Assembly: GCF_002269125.1 (NCBI RefSeq)
Contig: NZ_NQKI01000011.1
Location: 62,001-126,000, forward strand
From: Pseudomonas lundensis
GTDB taxonomy: Bacteria; Pseudomonadota; Gammaproteobacteria; Pseudomonadales; Pseudomonadaceae
Length of the DNA stretch: 64,000 nt
Direction of reading: 5' to 3'
Shown here: piece after piece, positions 1-9,253 of the stretch
Layout: each line of letters starts with the position of its first letter
How positions within the stretch are numbered: the first letter of the stretch is position 1
Program-made: the position numbers and the translations under genes
The notes under the pieces: model-generated
The model's database searches: none
Seen by the model: only the letters and a program-made list of their open reading frames with translations
Told to the model about the DNA's origin: nothing

Positions 1-1591
1 CTTCGAACTTGCGGTCTTCTTCAGCGTTGACCTCAGCATCACGCACCATCTGAGCAATCTCTTCCTCGGACAGACCCGAGTTAGCCTTGATCACGATGGA
101 CTGAGACTTGCCAGTCGCCTTGTCTTTCGCACTTACGTTCAAAATGCCGTTGGCATCGATATCGAAAGTCACTTCGATCTGAGGCACGCCACGTGGAGCT
201 GGTGGAATGTCAGCCAGGTCGAATTTACCCAACGACTTGTTCTGAGCCGCTTGCTTACGCTCACCTTGAAGCACGTGAATGGTTACCGCGCCCTGGTTAT
301 CGTCTGCAGTCGAGAACACTTGCGATTTCTTGGTAGGAATCGTGGTGTTTTTCTCGATCAGAGGCGTCATCACGCCGCCCATGGTTTCGATACCCAACGT
401 CAGCGGGCTTACGTCCAGCAACAGTACGTCTTTAACATCACCCGCCAAAACCGCGCCCTGAATAGCAGCACCCATGGCAACCGCTTCGTCCGGGTTCACG
501 TCTTTACGTGCTTCTTTGCCAAAGAACTCAGTTACCAGCTTCTGCACCAATGGCATACGGGTCTGACCACCAACCAGAATGACATCGTTGATAGCACCCA
601 CATCAATGCCGGCATCTTTCAACGCCAGACGGCAAGGCTCGATTGTGCGCTGAACCAGATCTTCAACCAGCGATTCCAACTTGGCGCGAGAGATCTTCAC
701 GTTCAAGTGCTTAGGACCAGTGGCATCTGCAGTGATGTAAGGCAGATTCACGTCAGTCGACTGGCTCGAAGACAGTTCGATTTTGGCTTTTTCAGCAGCT
801 TCTTTCAGACGCTGCATCGCCAGCGGGTCACCTTTGAGGTTCATGCCGCTTTCTTTCTTGAACTCGTCAACCAGGTAGTCGATCAGACGGATATCGAAGT
901 CTTCACCACCCAGGAACGTGTCACCATTGGTTGCCAGCACTTCAAACTGATGCTCGCCATCAACTTCAGCAATTTCAATTACCGACACGTCGAATGTACC
1001 GCCACCCAAGTCATAAACGATGACAGTGTGGTCGCCCTTCGCTTTGTCCATACCGTAAGCCAGAGCAGCTGCGGTAGGTTCGTTGATGATGCGTTTTACG
1101 TCCAGACCAGCAATACGGCCCGCGTCTTTGGTTGCCTGACGCTGGCTGTCGTTGAAGTAAGCCGGAACGGTAATAACCGCTTCAGTCACTGGCTCGCCGA
1201 GGTAGTCTTCGGCGGTTTTCTTCATTTTTTTCAGAATTTCAGCCGAAATTTGTGGCGGAGCCATTTTTTGGCCGTTCACTTCAACCCAAGCATCGCCATT
1301 GTCTGCCTTGACGATTTTGTAAGGCACCATCTGGATGTCTTTCTGTACAACTTCTTCATCAAAACGACGACCGATCAGACGCTTCACCGCGTACAGGGTG
1401 TTATGCGGATTGGTCACTGCCTGACGCTTGGCCGACTGGCCAACCAAAATTTCGCCGTCGTTGGCGTACGCAATGATCGAAGGCGTAGTACGCGCGCCTT
1501 CTGCGTTTTCAATCACTTTGGCCTTGCCGTTTTCCAGAACAGACACACACGAGTTGGTGGTGCCCAAGTCAATACCGATAATTCTGCCCAT
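1..1591 (-). CDS. dnaK: DnaK (Hsp70) chaperone, 3' end outside window
   Basis: Hsp70 chaperone of the cytoplasm. It binds exposed hydrophobic segments of client proteins in an ATP-dependent cycle driven by DnaJ and GrpE. The protein starts [11 protein letters not shown], the phosphate-1 loop of the actin-like ATPase domain, at a start codon ending at 1591 and preceded by a GGGAGAG ribosome site. The frame stays open to base 1, giving about 530 codons of the usual roughly 638, so the window lacks the end of the peptide-binding lid and the tail. grpE lies directly upstream, the normal Pseudomonas order. A sigma-32 promoter overlaps the grpE stop codon, so dnaK can be induced separately. The long open frame on the opposite strand here is a composition shadow. 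Confidence 0.98.
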   Translation of the reverse strand, partial: MGRIIGIDLGTTNSCVSVLENGKAKVIENAEGARTTPSIIAYANDGEILVGQSAKRQAVTNPHNTLYAVKRLIGRRFDEEVVQKDIQMVPYKIVKADNGDAWVEVNGQKMAPPQISAEILKKMKKTAEDYLGEPVTEAVITVPAYFNDSQRQATKDAGRIAGLDVKRIINEPTAAALAYGMDKAKGDHTVIVYDLGGGTFDVSVIEIAEVDGEHQFEVLATNGDTFLGGEDFDIRLIDYLVDEFKKESGMNLKGDPLAMQRLKEAAEKAKIELSSSQSTDVNLPYITADATGPKHLNVKISRAKLESLVEDLVQRTIEPCRLALKDAGIDVGAINDVILVGGQTRMPLVQKLVTEFFGKEARKDVNPDEAVAMGAAIQGAVLAGDVKDVLLLDVSPLTLGIETMGGVMTPLIEKNTTIPTKKSQVFSTADDNQGAVTIHVLQGERKQAAQNKSLGKFDLADIPPAPRGVPQIEVTFDIDANGILNVSAKDKATGKSQSIVIKANSGLSEEEIAQMVRDAEVNAEEDRKFE

Positions 1592-1668
1592 GTTAACTCT
1601 CCCTAAATTTGAATTTTTTTGCCGCAGCAGTAATGACCAACTGCGGCATTACTTAAACGCTTGACTTC

Positions 1669-1697
1669 TAAATGGGGGCCTTGCGACCGATTTCAAG
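1669..1697 (-). promoter_or_regulatory. sigma-32 heat-shock promoter of dnaK
   Basis: Read on the minus strand, CTTGAAA (1697-1691), a 13-base spacer and CCCCATTTA (1677-1669) match the sigma-32 consensus CTTGAAA-N(11-16)-CCCCATnT almost perfectly. The -35 element overlaps the grpE stop codon. A GC-rich stem (TGCCGCAG/CTGCGGCA, near 1620-1650) sits in the dnaK leader. Its A-run lies on the wrong side for a terminator, so it is more likely a leader structure. Confidence 0.85.
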
Positions 1698-2265
1698 CCT
1701 GCTCATCAATTGAAGGCGAAACCGGTGCCGGCGCCGGCGCCTTGCTTACCACGACCATCGCCGGGCGCAACAAGCGGCCATTGAGTTGATAACCCTTTTG
1801 GAACACCTTAAGAACGCTATTGGGCTCAACGTCAGCACTTTCTTGCATGGCCATCGCCTGATGATGCTCGGCATTGAACGGTTCGCCGTGCGGATCAATG
1901 GCCTCCAGCTGATAACGCTTCAGGGTGTCCTGGAACATTTTGAGCGTCAGCTCGATACCTTCACGCATCGGTCGAATGCTCTCGTCATCAGGGCTCGACA
2001 GTTCAAGCCCACGTTCCAGGCTGTCGATCACTGGCAACAGATCGCCAGCAAATTTTTCCAGAGCAAATTTATGTGCTTTCTCAACGTCCTGCTCGGCACG
2101 GCGGCGGACGTTCTGCAGATCGGCAGCTACACGCAGAGCCTGATCATTGGCGGCTGCCAGTTGCTCTTCAAGCACCTGCACACGGGCTACCAGATCTTCG
2201 CCTGATGCATCGGCGGCCTGATTAGCATCTTGGTTCTGCGTATCCATAGTCTGTTCGTCTGCCAT
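1693..2265 (-). CDS. grpE: GrpE nucleotide-exchange factor
   Basis: Cytoplasmic co-chaperone that releases ADP from DnaK and so resets the chaperone cycle. The protein has 190 residues, normal for Pseudomonas. A charged, Gln-rich N-terminus is followed by a long coiled-coil region (about residues 25-70, rich in [14 protein letters not shown] heptads) and a C-terminal beta domain with the family-typical FNAEHHQAM and [12 protein letters not shown] stretches. The start has a strong AAAGGAGA ribosome site. It precedes dnaK on the same strand with about 100 bases between, and has its own sigma-32 promoter upstream. Assignment is secure from sequence and synteny. Confidence 0.97.
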   Translation of the reverse strand: MADEQTMDTQNQDANQAADASGEDLVARVQVLEEQLAAANDQALRVAADLQNVRRRAEQDVEKAHKFALEKFAGDLLPVIDSLERGLELSSPDDESIRPMREGIELTLKMFQDTLKRYQLEAIDPHGEPFNAEHHQAMAMQESADVEPNSVLKVFQKGYQLNGRLLRPAMVVVSKAPAPAPVSPSIDEQA

Positions 2266-2320
2266 AGATTTCTCCTTTCAAACTTTGTCCGCGAATTCAA
2301 GTTCGCGCTTGTGCCAAGGT

Positions 2321-2348
2321 ATATGGGGTCGCAATTCTCAGGTTCAAG
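2321..2348 (-). promoter_or_regulatory. sigma-32 heat-shock promoter of grpE
   Basis: On the minus strand CTTGAA (2348-2343), a 14-base spacer and CCCCATAT (2328-2321) form a near-consensus sigma-32 promoter about 55 bases before the grpE start. With the separate dnaK promoter, both genes can be induced by heat shock independently. Confidence 0.85.
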
Positions 2349-2479
2349 AGCCAGAAAAACGGAAGGTATGAGTTATCTCAATCAAGCGCACGCTCTACCA
2401 AAAAACCAAACGACCTAAAAAATAGCAAATGCGGTGTAAATCGAACTAAGCCTGCCCATTGTCAGTCCGCCCAAAAACA

Positions 2480-2495
2480 CTGTATAAATAACCAG
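2480..2495 (+). promoter_or_regulatory. LexA (SOS) box of recN
   Basis: CTGTATAAATAACCAG fits the LexA consensus CTG-N10-CAG with an AT-rich core. It lies 25 bases before the recN start codon, overlapping the expected promoter. This agrees with recN being one of the most strongly LexA-regulated SOS genes. Confidence 0.85.
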
Positions 2496-2519
2496 ACATT
2501 ACGTTTTGGAGCGGCCCCC

Positions 2520-4202
2520 ATGCTGGTGCACCTGTCCGTACACAACTACGCCATCGTTGAACATCTCGATCTGGAACTCGATCGCGGTATGAGTGTAATC
2601 ACTGGCGAAACCGGCGCCGGCAAATCGATCATGCTCGATGCCCTGGGATTAACGCTGGGCGACCGCGCGGACAGTGGCGTCGTGCGTCCTGGCGCAGACA
2701 AGGCAGACATTCTCGCCACTTTCGATTTGCAAGAAATCCCCGAAGCACAAGCATGGCTGGCCGAACGGGATCTCGAGAATGACGGCCCCTGCATTCTGCG
2801 GCGAGTCATTACCAGCGAGGGACGTTCCCGTGGCTATATCAACGGCACGCCTTGTCCACAAGGCGACCTCAAAGCCCTTGGCGAGCTGTTGATCGACATT
2901 CATAGCCAACATGAACATCAATCGCTGCTAAAACCCGAAACACACCGTCGGTTGCTTGATGAATTTGCAGGCGCGACCGACTTGGCCCGACAGGTACAGC
3001 TCGCGGCACAACGCTGGCGTCAAAGCAAACAAGAATTTGAGCATCTTTCCAACTCTGGCGATGAGCAGCAAGCTCGCCATCAGTTGCTCAGCTATCAACT
3101 CGAAGAGCTAGACAGCCTGGCGCTTGCTGAAAATGAGCTGGAAGAGCTGGAGCAGGAACACAAAAGCCTTACCAATGCCGAAGCTTTACTTTCAATTTGC
3201 CGCCAAGTGGTCGAGCAATGCAGTGAAAGCGACTCCGGCAATGTGCTTAACACGCTCACCGGCAGCCTCAATCGCTTGGCCAGTGTCAACAACAATACCA
3301 GCGCACTGAACGAAGCTTCTGATTTGCTTGCCAGTGCCCAGATCCAGGTTGAAGAAGCAGTCGGTGAGCTGAATCGCTTTCTCGACCACTTCGATGCTGA
3401 CCCGCGTCGCCTGCAATATTTGGAGGAGCGTCTCGACTCCATCTATACCATGGCACGCAAACATCGCGTTCAACCTGCCGAGGTCTATGCCCTGCAACAA
3501 AAATTGATGGATGAGCTGGAAACGCTGAACGCCAATGATGAATCCATCGAAAGGCTGGCCACTGAGCTGACAGCGTTTGCACGTCATTATCAAGAATGCG
3601 CGCGTGAACTCAGCAACATTCGCACTCAGGCCGCTACGCGCCTGGGCAGCGCTGTAGAAGAAGAAATTCAGCGCCTCGGCATGCCGGGAGGTCGTTTCGT
3701 CATTGAATTAAAGCCGCAAAACAGTACCGACCCACAGCCTTTCGGCCTGGAACACGTCGAACTGCTGGTCAGCGCAAACCCCGGACAGCCGCTCAAAGCG
3801 CTGGCCAAAGTAGCGTCTGGCGGTGAACTGTCACGTATCAGCTTGGCTATTCAGGTAATCACCGCGCAAACCTCACGCGTTCCGACTCTGGTCTTCGACG
3901 AAGTGGACGTGGGTATTGGCGGCCCTACAGCCGAGATTGTAGGTCAACTGCTACGCCGCCTCGGCGACCGCGGTCAAGTCTTGACCGTCACACACTTGCC
4001 TCAAGTCGCTGCGCAGTGCCACCAGCATCTTTTCGTGCACAAAGTTAGGGACAGCGAGGCTACGCGTACAGCGGTATCCAAACTGAGTCAAAAAGAGCGC
4101 GTGGAAGAGGTTGCGCGCATGCTGGGCGGCATCGATCTGACCAAAGAGTCTTTGGCGCACGCGAAGAAAATGGTCGTATCAGCAAAAAATCAGGCAGCTT
4201 AA
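2520..4202 (+). CDS. recN: RecN, SMC-like DNA repair ATPase
   Basis: Double-strand-break repair protein of the SMC/ABC ATPase type. It binds DNA ends and assists RecA-dependent recombination. The Walker A motif GETGAGKSIML is at about residues 29-39, a long coiled coil fills about 155-375, and the ABC signature VASGGELSRISLA and Walker B LVFDEVDVGIGG lie near 430-470. The length of 560 residues is normal. The start ATG at 2520 follows GGAG by about eight bases and gives the conserved beginning MLVHLSVHNYAIVE. A LexA box immediately upstream predicts SOS induction. A hairpin after the stop separates it from the convergent fur gene. Confidence 0.97.
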   Translation: MLVHLSVHNYAIVEHLDLELDRGMSVITGETGAGKSIMLDALGLTLGDRADSGVVRPGADKADILATFDLQEIPEAQAWLAERDLENDGPCILRRVITSEGRSRGYINGTPCPQGDLKALGELLIDIHSQHEHQSLLKPETHRRLLDEFAGATDLARQVQLAAQRWRQSKQEFEHLSNSGDEQQARHQLLSYQLEELDSLALAENELEELEQEHKSLTNAEALLSICRQVVEQCSESDSGNVLNTLTGSLNRLASVNNNTSALNEASDLLASAQIQVEEAVGELNRFLDHFDADPRRLQYLEERLDSIYTMARKHRVQPAEVYALQQKLMDELETLNANDESIERLATELTAFARHYQECARELSNIRTQAATRLGSAVEEEIQRLGMPGGRFVIELKPQNSTDPQPFGLEHVELLVSANPGQPLKALAKVASGGELSRISLAIQVITAQTSRVPTLVFDEVDVGIGGPTAEIVGQLLRRLGDRGQVLTVTHLPQVAAQCHQHLFVHKVRDSEATRTAVSKLSQKERVEEVARMLGGIDLTKESLAHAKKMVVSAKNQAA

Positions 4203-4230
4203 CGACGAACGGTCATCCCACAGAAAGCAC

Positions 4231-4260
4231 GAAGGCGACCCTTGGGTCGCCTTCGATCGT
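4231..4260. terminator. Terminator shared by recN and fur
   Basis: A perfect GAAGGCGACC/GGTCGCCTTC stem with a four-base loop (4231-4254), followed by a weak T-rich stretch, lies between the convergent ends of recN and fur. It can serve either strand. Confidence 0.7.
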
Positions 4261-4288
4261 TTCACGAACCTGAATTCGCGTGCCTTGC

Positions 4289-4702
4289 TTACTTGGTTTT
4301 CTTACGTACGTAGAGAACCAAGTTGTGATCCACCAGCTCAACGCCATGTTTCTCGGCGATTGCGTGCTGCAGCTTCTCGATGTCTTCATCGAAAAACTCA
4401 ATCACTTCTCCGCTTTCAACGTTGACCATATGGTCGTGGTGGCCACCGTCAGCATCTGCTAACTCGAACACCGCATGACCGCCATCGAAATTGTGGCGAA
4501 TCACCAGCCCGGCGGACTCGAACTGGGTCAGCACACGATAAACCGTGGCCAGACCGACGTCCTCGCCTGCCTGCATAAGCGCCTTGTAAACGTCTTCGGC
4601 ACTCATGTGACGCTGATCAGCAGAATCAAGCATTTGTAGAATTTTGACTCGCGGCAGAGTCACCTTAAGTCCGGCCTTACGTAGTTCGCTATTTTCAACC
4701 AT
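4289..4702 (-). CDS. fur: Fur, ferric uptake regulator
   Basis: Global iron-responsive repressor that binds Fur boxes with ferrous iron as corepressor. From the ATG ending at 4702 the protein has 137 residues and the conserved start MVENSELRKAGLKVTLPR. The N-terminal winged helix covers about residues 1-80, and the metal-site segment DGGHHDHM lies near residue 88. The two distal CxxC zinc pairs of E. coli Fur are absent, as usual in Pseudomonas Fur. The open frame extends 32 codons further upstream, but those residues do not look like Fur and run into the omlA promoter region. It is transcribed away from omlA, the standard Pseudomonas arrangement. Confidence 0.97.
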   Translation of the reverse strand: MVENSELRKAGLKVTLPRVKILQMLDSADQRHMSAEDVYKALMQAGEDVGLATVYRVLTQFESAGLVIRHNFDGGHAVFELADADGGHHDHMVNVESGEVIEFFDEDIEKLQHAIAEKHGVELVDHNLVLYVRKKTK

Positions 4703-4800
4703 GGTTAGCTTTCTCGCGGAAGCCGCTTCGCAGCTTCTCTTAATACGGGTATGATCGGCGTTTACGTTGTCCCAGCCAAGATAGTGGAAGTCGCCCACCG

Positions 4801-5322
4801 ATGCAAAACACCAAGCTCTTGCTAACCAGTTTCACCTTTGTGGGACTGCTCGCACTCGCCGGTTGTTCATTCCCCGGGGTTTACAAAATCGACATCCAGC
4901 AGGGCAATGTCGTCACGCAGGACATGATAAACCAGTTACGCCCGGGAATGACCCGCCGGCAAGTGCGGTTTATCATGGGGAACGCCCTGCTGACCGATAC
5001 ATTCCATCCGGATCGTTGGGATTATTTGTATAGCCTCCAACCAGGCGGCGGTGAACGCCAACAGGAACGCGTCAGCGTGTTCTTCAATGAAAACGACCAG
5101 CTCGTCAGCTTGTCAGGCGACTTCATGCCTGGCGTCAGCAAAGACGAAGCCATTCTCGGCAAAGACGGCGGCGCAAATGTGACCACGCCGGCTGCTCCAA
5201 CCGAGAAGAGTGAGGTCCCGGCCAAGCCTGGATCGTTGCTGGATCAAATCCAGAAGGATGTCGACGGGGTCGAAACAGTGCCTGTCCCGACTCCAGAACC
5301 TCTGGATACAACCGAACAATAA
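4801..5322 (+). CDS. bamE: OmlA/BamE outer-membrane assembly lipoprotein
   Basis: Small lipoprotein of the BAM complex (SmpA/OmlA family) that helps insert beta-barrel proteins into the outer membrane. The N-terminus is a signal peptide ending in the lipobox LAGC (residues 19-22), with Cys22 as the lipid site. The conserved SmpA core follows, with [16 protein letters not shown] and the DRWDYLYS strand. A Pro/Thr-rich C-terminal tail from about residue 125 makes it longer (173 residues) than E. coli BamE, as is usual in Pseudomonas. It is divergent from fur across a 98-base gap that must hold both promoters, and it is followed by a strong terminator. Confidence 0.93.
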   Translation: MQNTKLLLTSFTFVGLLALAGCSFPGVYKIDIQQGNVVTQDMINQLRPGMTRRQVRFIMGNALLTDTFHPDRWDYLYSLQPGGGERQQERVSVFFNENDQLVSLSGDFMPGVSKDEAILGKDGGANVTTPAAPTEKSEVPAKPGSLLDQIQKDVDGVETVPVPTPEPLDTTEQ

Positions 5323-5333
5323 GCGTTCGGTAC

Positions 5334-5361
5334 AAAAAAGCCCGGCGTGCCGGGCTTTTTG
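5334..5361. terminator. Bidirectional rho-independent terminator
   Basis: AAAAAAGCCCGG, a four-base loop and CCGGGCTTTTT form a strong GC stem flanked by an A-run and a T-run. It can stop transcription from omlA on the plus strand and from the rnfH operon on the minus strand. Confidence 0.9.
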
Positions 5362-5374
5362 TTGTCGGCGAAAA

Positions 5375-5695
5375 CTATGAGGAAGGGTTAAGGCGCTTGG
5401 CCTCTGCCGCTCTCGCAGCACGTTGACGACGAATTTCTTTGGGATCAGCCACAAGCGGTCGATAAATTTCCACTCGATCACCGGCTTCCAACACTCGGTC
5501 TTCAGGGGCATTAATTTGTTTACCGAAGATTCCAACCGGGCAATTTGCCAAATCAAGTTCCGGGAACGCTTCACTCAAGCCCGACGCTAAAACGGCTGAG
5601 CGCACGCTGGTGCCTTTAGCAACAGTCAGCGCCAGTAGACGCTGTCGCTCGACCGAAGCGTACACCACCTCAATTGCAATCATAGACTCAGCCAT
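5375..5695 (-). CDS. rnfH: RnfH family (UPF0125) ubiquitin-like protein
   Basis: Small beta-grasp protein of the RnfH/UPF0125 family, 106 residues from the MAES start. Its exact function is not settled; the family is linked to the RatA-RnfH toxin-antitoxin proposal and to Rnf. The family core is visible in IAIEVVYA, CPVGIFGKQ and EAGDRVEIYRPL, with a basic Arg/Ala-rich C-terminus. The chosen start makes the gene overlap ratA by eight bases, typical of translational coupling. MIAIEV, four codons later, is an alternative start. The gene order ratA-rnfH is conserved in gammaproteobacteria. Confidence 0.9.
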   Translation of the reverse strand: MAESMIAIEVVYASVERQRLLALTVAKGTSVRSAVLASGLSEAFPELDLANCPVGIFGKQINAPEDRVLEAGDRVEIYRPLVADPKEIRRQRAARAAEAKRLNPSS

Positions 5696-6122
5696 ACAGT
5701 TGCTTGGCGCGTTGGCAGAACGCATCCACCAAGGTGTTGGCCGCCTGATTGAACAAGGGTCCCAGTGTGGCTTTGACTAGCGCGCCCGCGTAGTCAAACG
5801 TCATGTCCAGGCTGATCTTGCAGGCTTTTTCGCCCAACGGTTTGAAGACCCACACACCATGCAGCTTGGTGAACGGCCCCTCCTCCAGGTTCATCTCGAT
5901 CGACTGGCCCGGCACCAGCGTATTGCGCGTCACAAAGTGCTGGCTCAAGCCGCCCTTTGCCACGCCCAGACTGGCGCGCATGAGCACCTCCGTACGTTCA
6001 AGGATCTCGGCCGAGGAGCACCACGGCAAAAACTCGGGGTACTTGGCCACATCATTGACCAAGTCATACAAAGCCTGCGCGGGATAAGGCAACAAGGCGG
6101 AGCGTTGAATATGGGTAGTCAT
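5688..6122 (-). CDS. ratA: RatA-type START/oligoketide cyclase-like protein
   Basis: Member of the RatA/Coq10 START-fold family, 144 residues from MTTHIQRSALLPYPA. In E. coli RatA binds the 50S subunit and inhibits 70S assembly, while related Coq10 proteins bind ubiquinone. Which role applies here cannot be told from the sequence. Recognisable family segments are LVNDVAKYPEFLPWC and the C-terminal DAFCQRAKQLYG. It is cotranscribed with the overlapping rnfH gene. A longer frame starts ten codons upstream, but those residues are not conserved-looking and overlap the adjacent transporter region. Confidence 0.92.
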   Translation of the reverse strand: MTTHIQRSALLPYPAQALYDLVNDVAKYPEFLPWCSSAEILERTEVLMRASLGVAKGGLSQHFVTRNTLVPGQSIEMNLEEGPFTKLHGVWVFKPLGEKACKISLDMTFDYAGALVKATLGPLFNQAANTLVDAFCQRAKQLYG

Positions 6123-6129
6123 GTCAGCG

Positions 6130-7533
6130 TTACTTCCACAGCTGGGCGGCAAACACGATCAGGATGCCGAGTGGCGCCACATAGCGCATCAAAAAAAGAG
6201 TCAAGGCGAACAACACCGGGCTGCGCATCGACAACTCGTCGCGAACCGCACCACGGCCCATGATCCAGCCCGCAAAGACTACGAAACACAGTCCACCCAA
6301 AGGCAGCATGATACGCGAGGTGAGGAAATCGACGACACCAAAGAAGTCAAGACCATGCTCCGCACCCCATTGGTAGAGGCGAAAACCGGATTCTTCGTTC
6401 ACGAAAAATTTGGCCTGCTTCCAGATATTGAACGAGAACACCGTACCCAATCCGACAAACCAGCAACTGAACGCCAGCCAGAAAGTGACCCACAAACGAC
6501 GGATTTTGGTTCGCTCTACCAGATAAGCCACCATTGGTTCGAGCAGGGAAATGGCCGAACTCCAGGCCGCAACAGCCACCAGCACAAAAAACACCACCCC
6601 CATCAATTGGCCAAACGCCACGTTGCCAAACGCAAAAGGCAACGTGACAAACATCAGTCCCGGTCCTTCACTGGGGTTCAAACCCGATGCAAACACAATT
6701 GGAAACAATGCCAGCCCAGCGAGCAATGAGACAAACGTATCGATCAACGCCACGCCTACAACCGTCCCTGATATCGACGCATTCTTCGGCATATAAGCAC
6801 CGTAGATCATGATCGAACCCACACCCACACTGAGGGAAAAAAACGCATGCCCCATCGCGGCGAGCAAACCGTCCATCACGCGATCAGGGTTGAAGTCGAA
6901 CATAAAATGCACGCCTTCCATGAAATGCCCGGTGGTCATGCTGTACCCGAGCAACACCAACAGCAGCACAAACAGAATCGGCATCATGATGCGCAAACTG
7001 CGCTCAAGCCCAGCCACTACGCCTTTGGCAATCACATAGGCAGAAAGCAACATAAACGCGGTATGCCAGAAGGTCAGCCGCCACGGATCAGCGATGACGT
7101 GACCGAAATACGCCCCCACCTGATCGGCCGTCGCGCCCTGAAAATCGCCCTTGCCCATATTGAGGATGTAATCCAGCGACCAACCGCCGACCACACTGTA
7201 AAAAGATAGAATCAGTAATGCCGTAATCATCCCGGCGAAAGCCCACCAAGACCATCGCGCCGAATGGCCTGCCTCCACCGCCAGTACCTTCAAGGCATTT
7301 GCCGGACTAAGCCGCGCGCGCCGCCCGATCAACGTTTCAGCCAGCATGACCGGGACACCGATCAGCGCGATACAGGCCAAAAACACCAGCACAAACGCAC
7401 CACCCCCATAGACGCCAACCATGTAGGGGAATTTCCAGATACTGCCCAAACCCACGGCAGAACCGGTCGCAGCGAGAATAAAGACCCAACGGCTTGCCCA
7501 ACTGCCGTGGACAGAAACCTTGTCTGTCGACAT
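6130..7533 (-). CDS. Sodium-dependent transporter, SNF family
   Basis: Inner-membrane symporter of the neurotransmitter:sodium symporter (SNF/LeuT) family, likely importing an amino acid or related solute with Na+. From [10 protein letters not shown] it has 467 residues. The diagnostic first helix reads [17 protein letters not shown], which lines the sodium and substrate sites, and about eleven further hydrophobic segments follow. The substrate cannot be inferred. It lies seven bases from ratA on the same strand and may be cotranscribed with ratA-rnfH. It is divergent from smpB. A GTP- or regulator-binding domain is absent. Confidence 0.9.
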   Translation of the reverse strand: MSTDKVSVHGSWASRWVFILAATGSAVGLGSIWKFPYMVGVYGGGAFVLVFLACIALIGVPVMLAETLIGRRARLSPANALKVLAVEAGHSARWSWWAFAGMITALLILSFYSVVGGWSLDYILNMGKGDFQGATADQVGAYFGHVIADPWRLTFWHTAFMLLSAYVIAKGVVAGLERSLRIMMPILFVLLLVLLGYSMTTGHFMEGVHFMFDFNPDRVMDGLLAAMGHAFFSLSVGVGSIMIYGAYMPKNASISGTVVGVALIDTFVSLLAGLALFPIVFASGLNPSEGPGLMFVTLPFAFGNVAFGQLMGVVFFVLVAVAAWSSAISLLEPMVAYLVERTKIRRLWVTFWLAFSCWFVGLGTVFSFNIWKQAKFFVNEESGFRLYQWGAEHGLDFFGVVDFLTSRIMLPLGGLCFVVFAGWIMGRGAVRDELSMRSPVLFALTLFLMRYVAPLGILIVFAAQLWK

Positions 7534-7634
7534 CGTTACTACGCCCAACCGATAAAAAAGAGGGCGCATTGTCCGGGATTCAACCTACGCGCTCAAGCAC
7601 GCAGGTGCCCGTAGCCGACTTGCTCGCAACTGCC

Positions 7635-7640
7635 TATAAT
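7635..7640 (+). promoter_or_regulatory. TATAAT box very close to the smpB start
   Basis: A perfect -10 hexamer lies only nine bases before the smpB ATG, and no Shine-Dalgarno sequence is visible between them. No good -35 is seen at normal spacing. If used, it would give an almost leaderless smpB mRNA. Confidence 0.45.
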
Positions 7641-7649
7641 GCCGCCCCT

Positions 7650-8132
7650 ATGGCTAAACAGAAGAAACACCCCACAGGGACCATCGCGCAGAACAAAAAG
7701 GCGCGACACGATTACTTCATCGAACATCGGTTCGAGGCTGGTCTGGTCCTGGCCGGCTGGGAAGTAAAAAGTCTGCGTGCAGGCAAGGCACAGTTAGTCG
7801 ACAGCTACGTGCTTCTCAAGGACGGTGAAGCCTGGTTGCTCGGCAGCCACATCGCCCCACTGACGACCGCCAGCACGCACGTTATTGCCGACCCGACGCG
7901 CAGCCGCAAACTGCTGCTCAACAAGCGCGAGCTTGAAAAGCTGTTTGCCTCGGTGCAGCAGAAGGGTTACGCCTGCGTCTGCCTCTCGCTTTACTGGAGC
8001 AAACACTTGATCAAGTGTGAAATTGCCCTGGGTAAAGGCAAGAAGGAATACGACAAGCGTCATACCGAACGCGAGCGCGACTCCGATCGCGAGCTGCAAC
8101 GCGCGGTACGCAACAAAGGCAAGGAAGACTAA
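7650..8132 (+). CDS. smpB: SmpB, tmRNA-binding protein
   Basis: Essential partner of tmRNA in trans-translation. It brings alanyl-tmRNA to ribosomes stalled on broken mRNA. The protein has 160 residues from [20 protein letters not shown], the family's normal length. Its OB-fold core includes [20 protein letters not shown], and the basic C-terminal tail ([14 protein letters not shown] onward) mimics mRNA in the decoding centre. The same frame is open for 52 codons upstream, but that part is not SmpB-like. The tmRNA gene is about 9.5 kb downstream, with the lactate locus between. The start lacks an evident ribosome site. Confidence 0.97.
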   Translation: MAKQKKHPTGTIAQNKKARHDYFIEHRFEAGLVLAGWEVKSLRAGKAQLVDSYVLLKDGEAWLLGSHIAPLTTASTHVIADPTRSRKLLLNKRELEKLFASVQQKGYACVCLSLYWSKHLIKCEIALGKGKKEYDKRHTERERDSDRELQRAVRNKGKED

Positions 8133-8226
8133 CCCTCTTCGACTGCCTACCAGCTCGCGATGGGCCCAACCCGACTATCAGGGTGACCTCAATCGCGAGC
8201 GTTGTTGTTGCTGAAGGTTTTACCCC

Positions 8227-8994
8227 TTACAAACCATTGCGCCGCTCAGCACGCGCTGTGCGCTGAACTTCCTGACGTACCTCCTCCAAGACTTCCTGCA
8301 CATACATCAGATGCCGACTGGACACCTCTCGTGCATCCTCAGCCCGCCCTTCAATAATCGCCAGGTACAATTCGCGATGTTGACTGATGAGCATGTCTCG
8401 CGTTTCGCTGCGCTGCTTGTACATCCCGCCGATATTGGTCACCACGTTGCGCTTGAGCAAATCAAACAACCCACGAATCGTGTGTAACAACACCGCGTTA
8501 TGGCTCGCCTCGGCAATCGCCAAGTGAAAACTCGCGTCAGCCTCGCCCTCTTCGGCACGACTGACCTCATCGACCCGCGTGTAGCAATCTTGCAACCGTT
8601 CAAACGCTATGCGCAGACGCTCACGGTCCACGTCCGTGGCACGTAGGGCGGCATAAAACGCGCAGGACGCTTCCAGCGTATGCCGAAACTCCAACAAGTC
8701 GCGTTGCGCCTCGGGGTTGCTTTCAAGCAGTTGCAACAAGGGGTCACTGAAGGTCGACCCCAGTGACGTCGCGACATAATTGCCACCACCCTGGCGACTG
8801 ACCAGCAACCCCTTGGCCGACAATTTTTGGATCGCTTCGCGCAACGACGGGCGCGACACCCCGAATTGTTCAGCCAACGCACGCTCGGCCGGTAAGCGCT
8901 CGCCCGACTTCAACGTGCCCTCAAGGATCATGCCCTCAAGCTGCTCGACAATATCGTCAGACAAACGGCGCTGACGAATCTGATCAAACCCCAT
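8227..8994 (-). CDS. lldR: LldR, GntR/FadR-family lactate regulator
   Basis: Transcription factor of the FadR subfamily of GntR regulators, 255 residues from MGFDQIRQRR. An N-terminal winged helix (SGERLPAERALAEQFGVSRP, about residues 30-50) is followed by an all-helical FCD effector domain with the metal-binding Asp/His pattern (FHLAIAEASHN and SQHREL). The start is supported by GGAGAGAG immediately upstream; the frame extends eight more codons. It is divergent from lldP, and an 8+8 palindrome of the FadR type stands before lldP. In Pseudomonas, LldR represses the lactate genes until lactate binds. Confidence 0.92.
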   Translation of the reverse strand: MGFDQIRQRRLSDDIVEQLEGMILEGTLKSGERLPAERALAEQFGVSRPSLREAIQKLSAKGLLVSRQGGGNYVATSLGSTFSDPLLQLLESNPEAQRDLLEFRHTLEASCAFYAALRATDVDRERLRIAFERLQDCYTRVDEVSRAEEGEADASFHLAIAEASHNAVLLHTIRGLFDLLKRNVVTNIGGMYKQRSETRDMLISQHRELYLAIIEGRAEDAREVSSRHLMYVQEVLEEVRQEVQRTARAERRNGL

Positions 8995-9138
8995 AACTCT
9001 CTCCACCCTCCCGACCACACGCCGGAGGCCGCCATTCTCGCTGATTAGCGCACTTCAGACACCTGCCAGACGCAAACGCAAACACCCCATCAGATGCCAT
9101 GGCAACGTTTTGTCAGACAAAAGATTTAGGGCGGCAAA

Positions 9139-9168
9139 TTGACACATCCCTCATAAGGCTTTTAACCT
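9139..9168 (+). promoter_or_regulatory. Putative lldP promoter
   Basis: TTGACA (9139-9144) with an 18-base spacer to TAACCT (9163-9168) lies about 20 bases upstream of the LldR-type palindrome. The -35 is perfect and the -10 weak, so repression by a roadblock or overlap just downstream would be plausible. Confidence 0.5.
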
Positions 9169-9185
9169 AGCCGACAGCGGTTGTA

Positions 9186-9202
9186 AATTGGTAATACCAA
9201 TT
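9186..9202 (+). promoter_or_regulatory. LldR operator palindrome
   Basis: AATTGGTA-A-TACCAATT is a perfect 8-base inverted repeat around one central base. It contains TGGTAATACCA, an exact fit to the FadR-subfamily pattern TNGTNNNACNA. It lies 52 bases before the lldP start and just after the likely promoter. Confidence 0.82.
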
Positions 9203-9253
9203 AGCCAAGCGCGACCAGCAGCAACGACCAATAACAATTAGGGGCCACCCCAT

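Noticed and set aside
251..1606. 451-codon open frame on the plus strand
   Set aside because: It lies antisense to dnaK and its His/Phe/Arg-rich translation is a codon-bias shadow of the real gene.
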